From Rosenbergiella metrosideri (GTDB taxonomy: Bacteria > Pseudomonadota > Gammaproteobacteria > Enterobacterales > Enterobacteriaceae), in assembly GCF_022602565.1 (NCBI RefSeq), contig NZ_JALBCV010000003.1, positions 1,273 through 65,272 on the forward strand: a stretch of 64,000 nucleotides of DNA, written 5' to 3'. Of the stretch, positions 1 through 7,217 are shown one piece after another. Under the pieces are notes generated by a model, which saw nothing but the letters and a program-made list of their open reading frames with translations, was not told where the DNA came from and did no database searches. A program made the position numbers and the translations under genes. Numbering within the stretch: position 1 is the stretch's first letter; the number at the start of each line of letters is the position of its first letter.

Positions 1-210
1 CTGCACGGTGCCAACCTGCGCGGTGCCGACCTGAGCAGTGCCAACCTGAGCGATGCCAACCTGCGCGGTGCCAACCTGAGCGATGCCAACCTGCGCGGTG
101 CCAACCTGCACGGTGCCAACCTGCGCGGTGCCGACCTGAGCAGTGCCAACCTGAGCGATGCCAACCTGCGCGGTGCCAACCTGTACGGTGCCGACCTGAG
201 CGATGCCAAC
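1..210 (+). repeat. 15-bp tandem repeats with a 105-bp higher-order duplication
   Basis: Fourteen 15-base units starting CTG and ending GCCAAC or GCCGAC lie head to tail and encode the pentapeptides. Bases 1-75 are identical to bases 106-180, so the array has a second period of 105 bases (seven units). The near-identity at DNA level, including third positions, points to recent expansion by slippage or unequal recombination rather than only protein-level selection. Confidence 0.9.
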
Positions 211-471
211 CTGCCAGATCACACATATGTAATCATGGGAATGGATTACGCGGTAACGATTACATGCGGGGAGTATCTACGAGCAGGGTGCCAGAATCAT
301 AGCATTGATGACTGGCGAAAATTCAGCAAGCGGGAAATTGTGAAAATGGACGGTAGAAAAGCTCTGAAATTCTACCCTCGCCTGCTGGATGTTATTGATT
401 TTTATCTTGGCAAGGGTGATAGGCCGGAATGGCTTAATGAGCCGGATACTGACAATAAAGATGTAGATTAA
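1..471 (+). CDS. Pentapeptide-repeat protein, 5' end cut off by window edge
   Basis: Frame 1 is open from the first base. It reads as 14 consecutive five-residue units of the form LxxAN or LxxAD (bases 1-210), for example [15 protein letters not shown] and LSDAN. A non-repeat C-terminal part of about 85 residues follows. The A(N/D)L pattern is the pentapeptide-repeat signature and would fold as a right-handed quadrilateral beta-helix. The C-terminal part ([15 protein letters not shown], then a tail rich in charged residues) resembles the end of pentapeptide proteins found in enterobacterial prophages. Function is not known; some family members mimic DNA. The apparent ATG at 235 is internal: the repeat frame runs straight through it. 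The start codon lies upstream of the window. Confidence 0.85.
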   Translation: MHGANLRGADLSSANLSDANLRGANLSDANLRGANLHGANLRGADLSSANLSDANLRGANLYGADLSDANLPDHTYVIMGMDYAVTITCGEYLRAGCQNHSIDDWRKFSKREIVKMDGRKALKFYPRLLDVIDFYLGKGDRPEWLNEPDTDNKDVD

Positions 472-483
472 CGAGGGTGAAAT

Positions 484-711
484 ATGACAACACCATATAT
501 GCCATCTTGCTTTCGAAACCTGCCAAAGAAAAGAGTCAAGCCACGCAATCAGGCCATCAGGGACGGAAAGATAGAGGTAATCAACGAGGCTATTGTGATG
601 ATTCGGGACGAGTTACGGCAGAGCAAATTGCATGGCCTGAATATTTATTACGAACGAGCATATCTTGCAGCGATAACCAAGCTGGAAGTTCTGCGCGATG
701 AGATTAAGTGA
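484..711 (+). CDS. Small basic prophage protein, function unknown
   Basis: A 75-residue protein with no family I recognise. It is rich in Lys and Arg in its first half (NLPKKRVKPRNQAIRDGK), followed by a stretch that could form two helices. The ATG at 484 is preceded by the purine-rich GAGGGTGA, seven or eight bases after the previous gene's stop. The alternative GTG at 477 opens a different frame and has no such site. It sits between the pentapeptide gene and a row of other small early genes, so it is probably a non-essential accessory protein of the same operon. Confidence 0.55.
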   Translation: MTTPYMPSCFRNLPKKRVKPRNQAIRDGKIEVINEAIVMIRDELRQSKLHGLNIYYERAYLAAITKLEVLRDEIK

Positions 712-759
712 ACTGTCCGGAAATTCAGGATGGTTGGTAAATTTTAATGGGAGTAAATC

Positions 760-954
760 ATGATTAAACGCGATGGCACTGGCTTCCCATGCCGACATAA
801 GAAATCACTGGCACCGTATATTGCTTACTACAACCCTGTAGAGGCGCGATTCGAGTTCGAGCCACTCGGTAACACTCGCAACATTAAGAAAGGCTTCGTA
901 GGTCATTACATGGAGTTTCCTGAGTACATGGAGCCAACGGGGACTATGCAATGA
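760..954 (+). CDS. Small prophage protein, function unknown
   Basis: A 64-residue protein beginning MIKRDGTGFPCRHKKSLAPY, with an aromatic, Phe/Tyr-rich middle and a Met/Pro-rich end. There is no recognisable domain and no membrane segment. The ATG follows GGGAGTAAATC, a usable ribosome site. The stop overlaps the start of the next small gene (ATGA), which supports both being translated together. It is typical of short accessory genes in early phage operons. Confidence 0.55.
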   Translation: MIKRDGTGFPCRHKKSLAPYIAYYNPVEARFEFEPLGNTRNIKKGFVGHYMEFPEYMEPTGTMQ

Positions 955-1067
955 CAGATAACCATCGGTTCTACATGATTCTCACGGCGGGATTGATAGC
1001 GTTCTGGTCAACGGTTATTGGGATGCTTACTTGGGGTGTGATTAGTTACTTTAACGGGGGTTGGTGA
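951..1067 (+). CDS. Tiny predicted single-span membrane protein
   Basis: A 38-codon gene, MTDNHRFYMILTAGLIAFWS onward, ending YFNGGW. Residues about 8-33 are one continuous hydrophobic stretch, so it is a likely single transmembrane helix with a short polar N-terminus. Its ATG overlaps the upstream stop (ATGA) and its TGA overlaps the next ATG (TGATG). That double coupling is the main support for it being a real gene. Function unknown. Confidence 0.5.
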   Translation: MTDNHRFYMILTAGLIAFWSTVIGMLTWGVISYFNGGW

Positions 1068-1288
1068 TGGAGTGGATTAAGTGTAGTGAGCAGATGCCAG
1101 ATTCACGAGTTGATGTCATTGGCATCCATATTGAGGGTTATCCGATTATCGTCCAATTTGATGGTGATGTTGAGTTTTATTGTGGTGAGGATTCAAGGGG
1201 TCGAGGTTGGTGGCTAAGAGAATCAATGTACGAGCCATTGCTTAGTTATACCCACTGGATGCCATTACCTACCCCACCTACCGGGTGA
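1067..1288 (+). CDS. DUF551-family prophage protein
   Basis: A 73-residue protein starting MEWIKCSEQMPDSRVDVIGI and ending THWMPLPTPP. These two ends (MEWIKCSxxMP and THWMPLPxPP) are the hallmarks of the DUF551 family, common in early regions of enterobacterial phages. Its biochemical role is unknown. The ATG at 1067 overlaps the previous stop; the in-frame upstream TTG at 1061 lies inside the preceding gene and is less likely. It is the last gene before a terminator hairpin. Confidence 0.75.
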   Translation: MEWIKCSEQMPDSRVDVIGIHIEGYPIIVQFDGDVEFYCGEDSRGRGWWLRESMYEPLLSYTHWMPLPTPPTG

Positions 1289-1345
1289 CCCCCTATAGCT
1301 CATTTAAGAGTGGGCTATGTGGGTAATACTGCCCTAAAAGATTTA

Positions 1346-1367
1346 AGCACCTACGGGTGCTTTTTTT
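1346..1367 (+). terminator. Intrinsic terminator after the first small-gene cluster
   Basis: The stem AGCACC/GGTGCT with a TACG loop is followed directly by seven T residues. It lies 58 bases after the DUF551 gene and before the coiled-coil gene, so it probably ends or attenuates the upstream transcript. In a lambdoid early operon such sites are normally read through by antitermination. Confidence 0.8.
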
Positions 1368-1432
1368 CGCCCTCATATCAGCGCCTATTCAATGAGTGGG
1401 CGGTTATATGACAAACATTCAGGAGAGTGAAT

Positions 1433-2479
1433 ATGGAAAGCACTGAATTACAGCTTTATAGCCTGCCCGAGTCATCAACTGACCTTGAGGCGGCGTTTAT
1501 TAGTGAGGATTACACCGACCGGCTGATTGAAGAAGTTCGCAGTAAAGCTAAATCAGTCGTGGGTGACCTAAACACAGCTAAGGGGAGAAAGGCATATATC
1601 AGCATGGCGGCTACCGTCCGCAGCTCAAAGGTAGCTATTGATGATGCTGGCAAGGCATTAGTCGCGGAAATGAAAAAGCGCCCTGCATTGGTTGATGCTA
1701 GCCGTCGGAAGATTCGTGAAGCACTGGACGAATTGGCTATCGAGATTCGTCAGCCAGTTACCGATTGGGAAGCTGAGCAGGAACGAATTAAAGCCGAAGA
1801 CAAGTTCAACGCTGACCATGCCGAAGCTCTGGAGATGAACGCAGCCTTTGATAAGGCACTCGCTGAGCGTATCGAATCAGACCACGAAATCGCCCTGCTC
1901 ATGAACGACAAGATTGACCGTGACCGAGCAGAATCAGCCCGCATCGCTGAGCAGCAACGCATTGAGTATGAGCAGCGTATCGCCCGTGAAGCTGAGGAAC
2001 GTGCTAAGCGTGAGGCAGAAGAAAAGGCACAGCGTGAGCGTGAAGAATCAGCCCGCCGCGAAGCTGAGCTAAAGGCCAAGGCTGAGCAAGCTGAGCGTGA
2101 CCGCATCGCTGAGAAAGAACGTGCAGAGCGTCAGGCCAAAGAATCTAAAGAGCGCGCTGAGCGTGAAGCCAAAGAGCAGCAAGAACGCAGTGAACGACTA
2201 GCCCGTGAAGCCAAGGAAAATGCCGAGCGTGAGAAGCAGGAAGCTATCGAAGCAGAACGCCGTAAAGCACGAGAGGCTGAGCAAAAACGTCTAGCAGAAG
2301 AACAGCGCCTTAAGGATGAAAACGAGCGACGTCAGGCTGACGAAAATCACCGTAAGCGCATCGGAACCGATGTAGTAAACGCTCTAATTAATGTTGTTGG
2401 CCTCAATCGAGAACAAGCAATCAGCACCTTAACAGCTATTAAAGATGGCTCAGTACCACACACCAAAATCAATTATTAA
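1433..2479 (+). CDS. Long coiled-coil prophage protein, function unknown
   Basis: The protein has 348 residues from the ATG at 1433, which follows AGGAG with seven bases of spacing (a GTG two codons upstream is the other option). The first 120 residues look globular and helical. From about residue 130 to 310 it is an almost pure Glu/Arg/Ala/Lys heptad pattern, a long highly charged coiled coil. A short Ile/Val/Asn-rich tail of about 40 residues follows (GTDVVNALINVVGLNREQAI onward). It sits upstream of the RecE-like nuclease and SSB genes, so a part in phage DNA metabolism is possible, but nothing in the sequence shows an activity. I do not assign a family. Confidence 0.75.
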   Translation: MESTELQLYSLPESSTDLEAAFISEDYTDRLIEEVRSKAKSVVGDLNTAKGRKAYISMAATVRSSKVAIDDAGKALVAEMKKRPALVDASRRKIREALDELAIEIRQPVTDWEAEQERIKAEDKFNADHAEALEMNAAFDKALAERIESDHEIALLMNDKIDRDRAESARIAEQQRIEYEQRIAREAEERAKREAEEKAQREREESARREAELKAKAEQAERDRIAEKERAERQAKESKERAEREAKEQQERSERLAREAKENAEREKQEAIEAERRKAREAEQKRLAEEQRLKDENERRQADENHRKRIGTDVVNALINVVGLNREQAISTLTAIKDGSVPHTKINY

Positions 2480-2498
2480 TCATATCGGAGTATCGCCA

Positions 2499-2633
2499 AT
2501 GAAAACGTTCATCGGCGGCGTCATTGGCGCTGCTACCAACCTATTTAATCGATTTAAACAATTCACTACCACTCAATTAGACCGCATTCAGCAGTTCGTT
2601 AACGATGCGGCCAGACCGGAGGCTTATGCGTGA
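2499..2633 (+). CDS. Small prophage protein, 44 residues
   Basis: It begins MKTFIGGVIGAATNLFNRFK at the ATG at 2499, which has CGGAG eight bases upstream. An in-frame start at 2445 would overlap the preceding gene and lacks such a site. It has a short glycine/alanine-rich hydrophobic N-terminus followed by an amphipathic, Gln- and Phe-rich segment. No family is recognised. The stop overlaps the GTG start of the next reading frame (GTGA). Confidence 0.5.
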   Translation: MKTFIGGVIGAATNLFNRFKQFTTTQLDRIQQFVNDAARPEAYA

Positions 2634-2749
2634 CATACATCATCCAAAATTCTGAACTGGTCATAGCGTTTAACGGCTCGGTTCATATCTACCCAAATGA
2701 CGATGCAGGATTTTCGGCAATGGTTACTGACTTCTGGAGGTCAAAGTGA
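2630..2749 (+). CDS. Tiny prophage protein, 39 residues
   Basis: A GTG-initiated frame, MTYIIQNSELVIAFNGSVHI onward, ending DFWRSK. It overlaps the previous stop by GTGA and the next GTG start by four bases, so it fills the space between two genes exactly. The composition looks protein-like: alternating hydrophobic residues suggest beta strands. No function can be assigned; support is translational coupling only. Confidence 0.45.
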   Translation: MTYIIQNSELVIAFNGSVHIYPNDDAGFSAMVTDFWRSK

Positions 2750-3066
2750 ACACTCAGGACGTGAGAGAGATAAAGCAGATTATCGCAGACCTCAGGTCAG
2801 GCTCTAATCGTGAAGCAAACGAAATCATCAAGCAGCGTACCGACAGCGTTATTGAACCTATCAAATCAAACCCAATCACTCAGCTTTTAACTGAGTTAGG
2901 CGCTACAGACTACACAGAGCAAGCCGTAGGGTTTCTATTCGACCACGATATGCAGGCACAAGAAGACGGCATGGACTGTCTTTATAAGATGGTTGAATCA
3001 CGAGTTATCGCTGAGTACGCATTAGAGATTCATGACCATCGCAAGGATTACCGGGGGGCTGCGTAA
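2746..3066 (+). CDS. Prophage protein of unknown function upstream of RecE-like nuclease
   Basis: A 106-residue acidic, mostly helical protein with no signal peptide or membrane segment. The GTG start is preceded by a perfect GGAGG with five bases of spacing, making the unusual start codon convincing. It ends one base into the ATG of the RecE-like gene (TAATGG), so the two are probably translationally coupled. It may serve the recombination module, but I do not recognise the family. Confidence 0.6.
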   Translation: MNTQDVREIKQIIADLRSGSNREANEIIKQRTDSVIEPIKSNPITQLLTELGATDYTEQAVGFLFDHDMQAQEDGMDCLYKMVESRVIAEYALEIHDHRKDYRGAA

Positions 3067-3887
3067 TGGAGCCCGGTATTTACCACAGCCTTTCAAATGC
3101 CGATTACCACGCTGACCCAGCAATAGGCTCTACTTCGGTAAAGCAAATTAGTGTTAGCCCGGCAAACCTCTACTTTAATCCATTCAAAGGAGGTAAGTCG
3201 GCGCACATAGGGAGCGCCATTCACGCAGCAATACTTGAGCCAGATGTATTTAAGCGTGATTTCTACCAGCTTGCCGATGGGCTGGATAGACGCTCACCTG
3301 ATTACAAATCAGCAGTAAAGGATTACGGCGCCGATTTCATTCTGGTAGGTAGCGAAGTCGAAACGGTAAATAAGATGGTCGAGTCAGCGCGCATGAATCC
3401 TGACTTTATAGATTATATGCGCTCACCTGGACATTCAGAGGTATCGATGTTTGCCAAGTGTGACGTGACCGGGTTAGACCTAAAGTGCCGTTTCGATAGG
3501 CTATCGGAGTTATATCCTTACCCCTTAGACGTGAAAAGTTGCCAAGACGCCACGGAACGGCGATTTAGTCAGGACTTCGGGAAGTGGCATTACCATATCC
3601 AAGCAGCCTTTTATCTTCACGTTTTGAGGCTTACCACTGGCAGAGAATTAAATCAGTTCTGCTTCTTCGCACTACAGAATAAAGCACCTTATCAAAACTG
3701 CATGTACTTCATCGGTGAAGACTCTCTCGAACAGGGAAGAAAGCAGATGTTTGAGTCTCTCGAAAAACTAGCCGAGTGCATGGAAAACGAATCAGCCAGA
3801 TATGAGGGAATAGTTCTCCCATCATCTGAAATAAACATCCCTTCCTATCTCTTCGACGAAGAGTATGACGACGAGGTACTTATCTAA
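3066..3887 (+). CDS. RecE-like PD-(D/E)XK exonuclease (exodeoxyribonuclease VIII type)
   Basis: A 273-residue protein starting [20 protein letters not shown], the standard opening of the DUF3799/RecE-C-terminal nuclease family. Visible active-site elements are His53 in [11 protein letters not shown], Asp144 in KCRFDRL, the DVK motif at 155-157 ([10 protein letters not shown]), and the Q179-containing HIQAAFYLH helix, arranged as in RecB-type nucleases. By family knowledge it degrades the 5' strand of linear duplex DNA to leave 3' single strands for annealing recombination. It lacks the long N-terminal extension of E. coli Rac RecE, as most phage versions do. Its start overlaps the preceding gene and its stop overlaps the following one. 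Confidence 0.85.
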   Translation: MEPGIYHSLSNADYHADPAIGSTSVKQISVSPANLYFNPFKGGKSAHIGSAIHAAILEPDVFKRDFYQLADGLDRRSPDYKSAVKDYGADFILVGSEVETVNKMVESARMNPDFIDYMRSPGHSEVSMFAKCDVTGLDLKCRFDRLSELYPYPLDVKSCQDATERRFSQDFGKWHYHIQAAFYLHVLRLTTGRELNQFCFFALQNKAPYQNCMYFIGEDSLEQGRKQMFESLEKLAECMENESARYEGIVLPSSEINIPSYLFDEEYDDEVLI

Positions 3888-4453
3888 TGGACTTATCACA
3901 AACAATTATTCCTCGCTCTGACCAGCTTAACTTTGAGGACGTCCAGAGCAGCAACATTACAGCAGTAATTAAATCTGTTCGAGCTGGAAATAAAGAGCAG
4001 CCAGTATTTATCGATTTGGAAGGGTATGACGGGCGCCCCTACAAACCCTCTAAGTCAATGCGTCGAGTTCTAATTGGCGGTTGGGGTAATGATGGTCATA
4101 CGTGGGTAGGTAAATCTTTAACACTTGCTGGCGATGCTTCAGTGCGGTTTGGTGGGGTTGCCGTTGGCGGGATTAAGGTGAAGGCCATGAGCGATGTAGA
4201 GGACAATTTCTCGCTAATGCTCACCGTGTCTAGGGGGAAACGTGTTGAGCACAGAGTTGAAAAGCTTGTGGTTCAAAAAACGTGCCCTTTAAGTTGGTTT
4301 TCCGAGGAGGCGATCAAGGCTCCATTGAAGCGCCTTGAAGCAATTTATCCAAAAGTAAGAGAAAAACTGAAGGATGATAGCGAATCACTAGCCAAGTTAG
4401 ACAAAGTATATCAAACCAGAAAATCAGAATTAGAGGGCGTTAACAATGGCTAG
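3887..4453 (+). CDS. Conserved phage protein in the recombination cassette, function unknown
   Basis: A 188-residue protein. Residues 20-110 are rich in beta-strand patterns and glycine ([24 protein letters not shown]) and could form an OB-like fold; residues about 125-185 are basic and helical. It overlaps the end of the RecE-like gene by one base and the SSB start by eight. In RecE/RecT cassettes the annealing protein often occupies this slot, but I see no RecT, Beta or Erf signature. The most I can say is that it is a probable accessory DNA-binding or annealing protein. Confidence 0.65.
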   Translation: MDLSQTIIPRSDQLNFEDVQSSNITAVIKSVRAGNKEQPVFIDLEGYDGRPYKPSKSMRRVLIGGWGNDGHTWVGKSLTLAGDASVRFGGVAVGGIKVKAMSDVEDNFSLMLTVSRGKRVEHRVEKLVVQKTCPLSWFSEEAIKAPLKRLEAIYPKVREKLKDDSESLAKLDKVYQTRKSELEGVNNG

Positions 4454-4913
4454 TCGTGGGGTTAACAAGGTAATACTCGTCGGAAACTTGGGACAAGATC
4501 CTGAAATTCGGTATCTGCCAAATGGTGGGGCTGTCACCAATATCACTCTGGCCACTTCGGAAAGTTGGCGTGATAAGCAGTCAGGCGAGCAGAAGGAAAT
4601 CACAGAATGGCATCGAGTAGTTCTGTTTGGAAAGTTGGCAGAAGTTGCCGGGGAATATCTGCGTAAAGGTTCACAGGTTTACATCGAAGGCCAGTTAAGA
4701 ACTCGCAAATGGAAAGACCAGTCAGGCCAAGACCGCTACACCACGGAAGTTGTAGTGAATGTCGGCGGTACTATGCAGATGCTAGGTGGTAAGCAGGAAG
4801 GCCAGAAATCAAATAGCAATCAGCAACAAGGACAGCCGCAACAGCCTCAGAACTCAATACCGCCTCATAGCAATGACCTACCAATGGACTTTGACGACGA
4901 CATCCCATTCTAG
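4446..4913 (+). CDS. ssb: Single-stranded DNA-binding protein (phage-encoded)
   Basis: A 155-residue protein starting [20 protein letters not shown], essentially the opening of enterobacterial SSB. The OB fold covers residues 1-110 ([17 protein letters not shown] at the end of the core). A Gln/Asn/Pro-rich disordered linker follows, then the acidic tip DFDDDIPF that recruits partner proteins. It is shorter than chromosomal SSB because of the short linker. It coats the single strands produced by the adjacent RecE-like nuclease. The gene overlaps the preceding one by eight bases. Confidence 0.93.
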   Translation: MASRGVNKVILVGNLGQDPEIRYLPNGGAVTNITLATSESWRDKQSGEQKEITEWHRVVLFGKLAEVAGEYLRKGSQVYIEGQLRTRKWKDQSGQDRYTTEVVVNVGGTMQMLGGKQEGQKSNSNQQQGQPQQPQNSIPPHSNDLPMDFDDDIPF

Positions 4914-4944
4914 CAACCCCATCGCCAAGGAAGGCTAACTTATA

Positions 4945-5478
4945 GTGGAGAGCAAAGTGGATAAGCAAATTAAAGAGCGCGGCATCATCTTCAACGGTGA
5001 AATGGTTAGAGCCATTCTTGATGGGCGTAAAGCGCAGACAAGAAGAATTATAAGCCCTCAACCAGAACTTACAGAGCGGTCTGGGTTTTCTTGGAAAGGC
5101 GCGCTTTTTGGTGCAGGCAGTGACGACAGAGAAACTAATCGTAATTTTGCTCACTGTAGATGCCCTTTAGGTAAGGTAGGTGATCGCCTATGGGTAAGAG
5201 AAACCTGCTATGCAACTAGATCTACCCCTCATGGAATCAGAGCAGTTGCCTATCCGGCAGACAATGAGATCAAAATTATTGAATACGCTGACCAACACAT
5301 AGAAAAGTGGGGAACCCTATTTCACTATCGTAATGGTGATGGTCAGAAAGTGCCATCAATCCATATGCCCCGATGGGCTTCCCGTATAACGCTTGAGATT
5401 ACTGATATTCGGGTAGAGCGCAATGGTGAACAGTGGGAATGGATAGTCGATTTTAAGCGAGTGGAGGCAGCATGTTAA
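4945..5478 (+). CDS. Phage protein with an ASCH-like N-terminus, function unknown
   Basis: A 177-residue protein containing FNGEMVRAILDGRKAQTRRI near the N-terminus, a sequence common to a family of phage accessory proteins with an ASCH/PUA-like core (GDRLWVRETCY follows). The PSIHMPRWASRITLEITDIRVER stretch completes that domain at residues about 130-155. ASCH domains are thought to bind RNA or nucleotides, but no activity is established for this group. Two GTG starts are possible: 4945, ten bases after AAGGAAGG, or 4957, six bases after GGAG. The second may be the true one. Confidence 0.7.
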   Translation: MESKVDKQIKERGIIFNGEMVRAILDGRKAQTRRIISPQPELTERSGFSWKGALFGAGSDDRETNRNFAHCRCPLGKVGDRLWVRETCYATRSTPHGIRAVAYPADNEIKIIEYADQHIEKWGTLFHYRNGDGQKVPSIHMPRWASRITLEITDIRVERNGEQWEWIVDFKRVEAAC

Positions 5479-6014
5479 CTGTTAAAAAAAATGACGTTCT
5501 TTCACTAACCATAACTGGTGCTGAGAGGCTAGACCCGATTCGGGTAATGATTGAAAACTACGAGCCCGGAAAGGGAAGGATTACAGTCACTTGTTACGTT
5601 CAGGCATGGACAGGTGCTTGGTTTGCTATGGGTGGTGATACGGTTCAAGAATTTATTCAACGAGTCAGCAATGATTACCTTATCGGCTATTTTGATAGGT
5701 CGCTAGAAAGCACCATTGATGACGATAATGAAGAAAATATTAATTTCGTCCAGAAAGAAATAATCAAACTCCGTAGGTCTAATGAGATAAATAGCACTGA
5801 GGCTCGTGATATGTGGGATGAATCTATCGGCTCAGGAGACGTGAAGGAGAAGGTCTGCAATTACCAACTAGCGAATTGCCTATTGAACCTATTTGGCGAT
5901 GACCCATTCTATGCTGGCTGGCCTACCATTCCGAACCCTAAATATCAATACCTATCAAGAATAATTGATGCAGTTCGCGCGGGGCTTAAAGAACTTGAAT
6001 TGGAGGCAGCATGA
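5472..6014 (+). CDS. Prophage protein of unknown function
   Basis: A 180-residue acidic protein. The first 75 residues look like a beta-rich domain (LSLTITGAERLDPIRVMIEN, then ITVTCYVQAWTGAWFAMGG). The second half is helical with many Asp/Glu residues. The ATG lies inside the end of the upstream gene after GGAGGCAGC, a good ribosome site. The stop overlaps the next ATG region, which uses the same GGAGGCAGC leader. The duplicated leader suggests these accessory genes were assembled as cassettes. Confidence 0.6.
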   Translation: MLTVKKNDVLSLTITGAERLDPIRVMIENYEPGKGRITVTCYVQAWTGAWFAMGGDTVQEFIQRVSNDYLIGYFDRSLESTIDDDNEENINFVQKEIIKLRRSNEINSTEARDMWDESIGSGDVKEKVCNYQLANCLLNLFGDDPFYAGWPTIPNPKYQYLSRIIDAVRAGLKELELEAA

Positions 6015-6415
6015 TTGCATTAACACAAGAGAAGCGTGAAGAGTTGGCTAACTACGCCAGAGCGCGGCTAGCATCTCATGTAGTATACGGTGGCTGTAGT
6101 GATGAAGAAGATATATTCAAGATAGCCCTAGCATCACTAACGGCAGAGACATTCCTATATGCTGTAGATAGTGATGTCGAGGATAAAATCTATACGGTTT
6201 TGTGCAGTGAGCATGAAGTTGGGTCTTACCCACTTTACACCGCCCCGCCAGTGCCGGAGATTAAGCTGCCAGATGATAATTCATGTGAAGATGGATTAAA
6301 GAAGCATGGCTTAAGAACAAAATCAGAAGGTATTAGCCAGCTTTCTGATGGGTTTAGGTGTGGATTTTCATGGTATGAGAACGAAATCAAACGCCTAAAC
6401 GGATTGGGGGAGTGA
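6011..6415 (+). CDS. Ea22-like prophage accessory protein
   Basis: A 134-residue protein starting MIALTQEKREELANYARARL. Its middle contains SYPLYTAPPVPEIKLPDD; the LYTAPP segment recurs in Ea22 and similar accessory proteins of lambdoid phages. The C-terminal part (FRCGFSWYENEIKRLN) is typical of the same group. The role is unknown and the genes are dispensable in known phages. Translation is probably coupled to both neighbours: the start overlaps the upstream stop by four bases and TGATG links it to the next small gene. Confidence 0.6.
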   Translation: MIALTQEKREELANYARARLASHVVYGGCSDEEDIFKIALASLTAETFLYAVDSDVEDKIYTVLCSEHEVGSYPLYTAPPVPEIKLPDDNSCEDGLKKHGLRTKSEGISQLSDGFRCGFSWYENEIKRLNGLGE

Positions 6416-6528
6416 TGGTTACTTTATCGATATTACATTTTTCAATTGTCTGCGGATTGTTAGGGGCTGGATTCATCTGTGCCCTAATTCTTCTTATGTT
6501 GGCTATTGGAGGGCATATCAGGACATGA
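6415..6528 (+). CDS. Tiny predicted membrane protein
   Basis: A 37-codon frame starting at the TGATG junction: MVTLSILHFSIVCGLLGAGF, continuing into ALILLMLAIGG. Nearly the whole peptide is hydrophobic, so a single transmembrane helix is likely. It is supported by exact start/stop overlap with the gene before it. Function unknown. Confidence 0.45.
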   Translation: MVTLSILHFSIVCGLLGAGFICALILLMLAIGGHIRT

Positions 6529-6590
6529 AAGATATTCAGCCTAAGCATGATCTTGTGTGTGGTGAAGTAAGAAGGAGTTCCAGTGCGTGA
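6525..6590 (+). CDS. Possible 21-residue peptide
   Basis: An ATGA overlap with the upstream stop opens a 21-codon frame (MKDIQPKHDLVCGEVRRSSS then A). It overlaps the next gene's GTG start by eight bases. It could be a coupling peptide that carries ribosomes to the next start, or simply chance. No independent support. Confidence 0.2.
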   Translation: MKDIQPKHDLVCGEVRRSSSA

Positions 6591-6816
6591 AGTTATTCGC
6601 GGTGATACCGAGCCAGTGCATATTGTGGTCGACAGTGCAGCCATTGATAAGCACCGATTAAAGTACGGAACTGGCAACAAGTATCACCATGTCGTGTACT
6701 CAGTCGGGTATCGTGACCGACATTATCAAATCGAAGTGGTAACAAGAAAGACAACCATATCCGCAACGGTAATCACCGGATGCAGGAACCTATCAAGAGT
6801 TCACCACGAACAATAA
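6583..6816 (+). CDS. Small prophage protein upstream of xis
   Basis: A 77-residue basic protein beginning MREVIRGDTEPVHIVVDSAA. The GTG start has AAGGAG five bases upstream, a strong ribosome site. The residues suggest alternating strands and a basic C-terminus (CRNLSRVHHEQ). No known domain. A separate space of about 70 bases with an inverted repeat follows before the excisionase-like gene. Confidence 0.5.
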   Translation: MREVIRGDTEPVHIVVDSAAIDKHRLKYGTGNKYHHVVYSVGYRDRHYQIEVVTRKTTISATVITGCRNLSRVHHEQ

Positions 6817-6830
6817 ATCAACCCACCCTA

Positions 6831-6872
6831 TTCCCGCATCGATAATCGGCGGCATCGTCATGTCTGCGGGAA
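6831..6872. repeat. Inverted repeat just upstream of the excisionase-like gene
   Basis: TTCCCGCA (6831-6838) and TGCGGGAA (6865-6872) form a perfect 8-bp inverted repeat with a 26-base loop. The ribosome site AAGGAG of the 6888 gene begins a few bases later. It could be a weak hairpin that gates translation, or a protein-binding site. Confidence 0.4.
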
Positions 6873-6887
6873 GGTAAAGGAGAAATT

Positions 6888-7217
6888 ATGGCGTTTATGA
6901 AAATAAATCAATACGCGAAAAAGATAAGCGTCTCCCCTCACACCATAAGGAAGAAGCCCGAAGCTTACTTCATGTTTCGGGTTGGTAATTCTTGGCGTGC
7001 GGACAATGATTCAATTAACAACTTTAAGTTATCTCAGCGTGGTGGTAATAATGCCATCAGGCTGGCTATTGCGGAAAAGAAAGAGGAATCGCAATGCCGA
7101 TATATAGAAGAGGTAAAACGTACTGGATCGACATATCAGCGCCAGATGGCAGCAGAGTTAGAAAATCTGCTAAAACCCAAGAGAAAAATAAGGCCCAGCA
7201 ACTACACGACAAGTTAA
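6888..7217 (+). CDS. xis: Excisionase-like protein (Xis), overlapping integrase
   Basis: A 109-residue protein with an N-terminal winged-helix-like segment (MKINQYAKKISVSPHTIRKK, then FRVGNSWRADNDSI), the pattern of MerR-type excisionases that read a start motif and a recognition helix. The second half is charged and probably extended. The ATG follows AAGGAGAAATT. The 3' 124 bases overlap the integrase gene in another frame, as in several lambdoid xis-int pairs. By position and fold it would bend attachment-site DNA and steer the integrase towards excision. The assignment rests mainly on context. Confidence 0.6.
   Translation: MAFMKINQYAKKISVSPHTIRKKPEAYFMFRVGNSWRADNDSINNFKLSQRGGNNAIRLAIAEKKEESQCRYIEEVKRTGSTYQRQMAAELENLLKPKRKIRPSNYTTS

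Noticed and set aside
1-210. Short regular repeats resembling a CRISPR array
   Set aside because: The units are contiguous 15-base coding repeats without unique spacers and translate to pentapeptide repeats.
1750-2106. 118-codon minus-strand frame rich in Ser/Arg
   Set aside because: It is the reverse-strand shadow of the E/R/A-rich coiled-coil gene.
4771-5154. 127-codon minus-strand frame opposite the SSB gene end and the next gene
   Set aside because: All neighbouring prophage genes are plus-strand and the plus-strand frames there are well supported; no ribosome site was seen.
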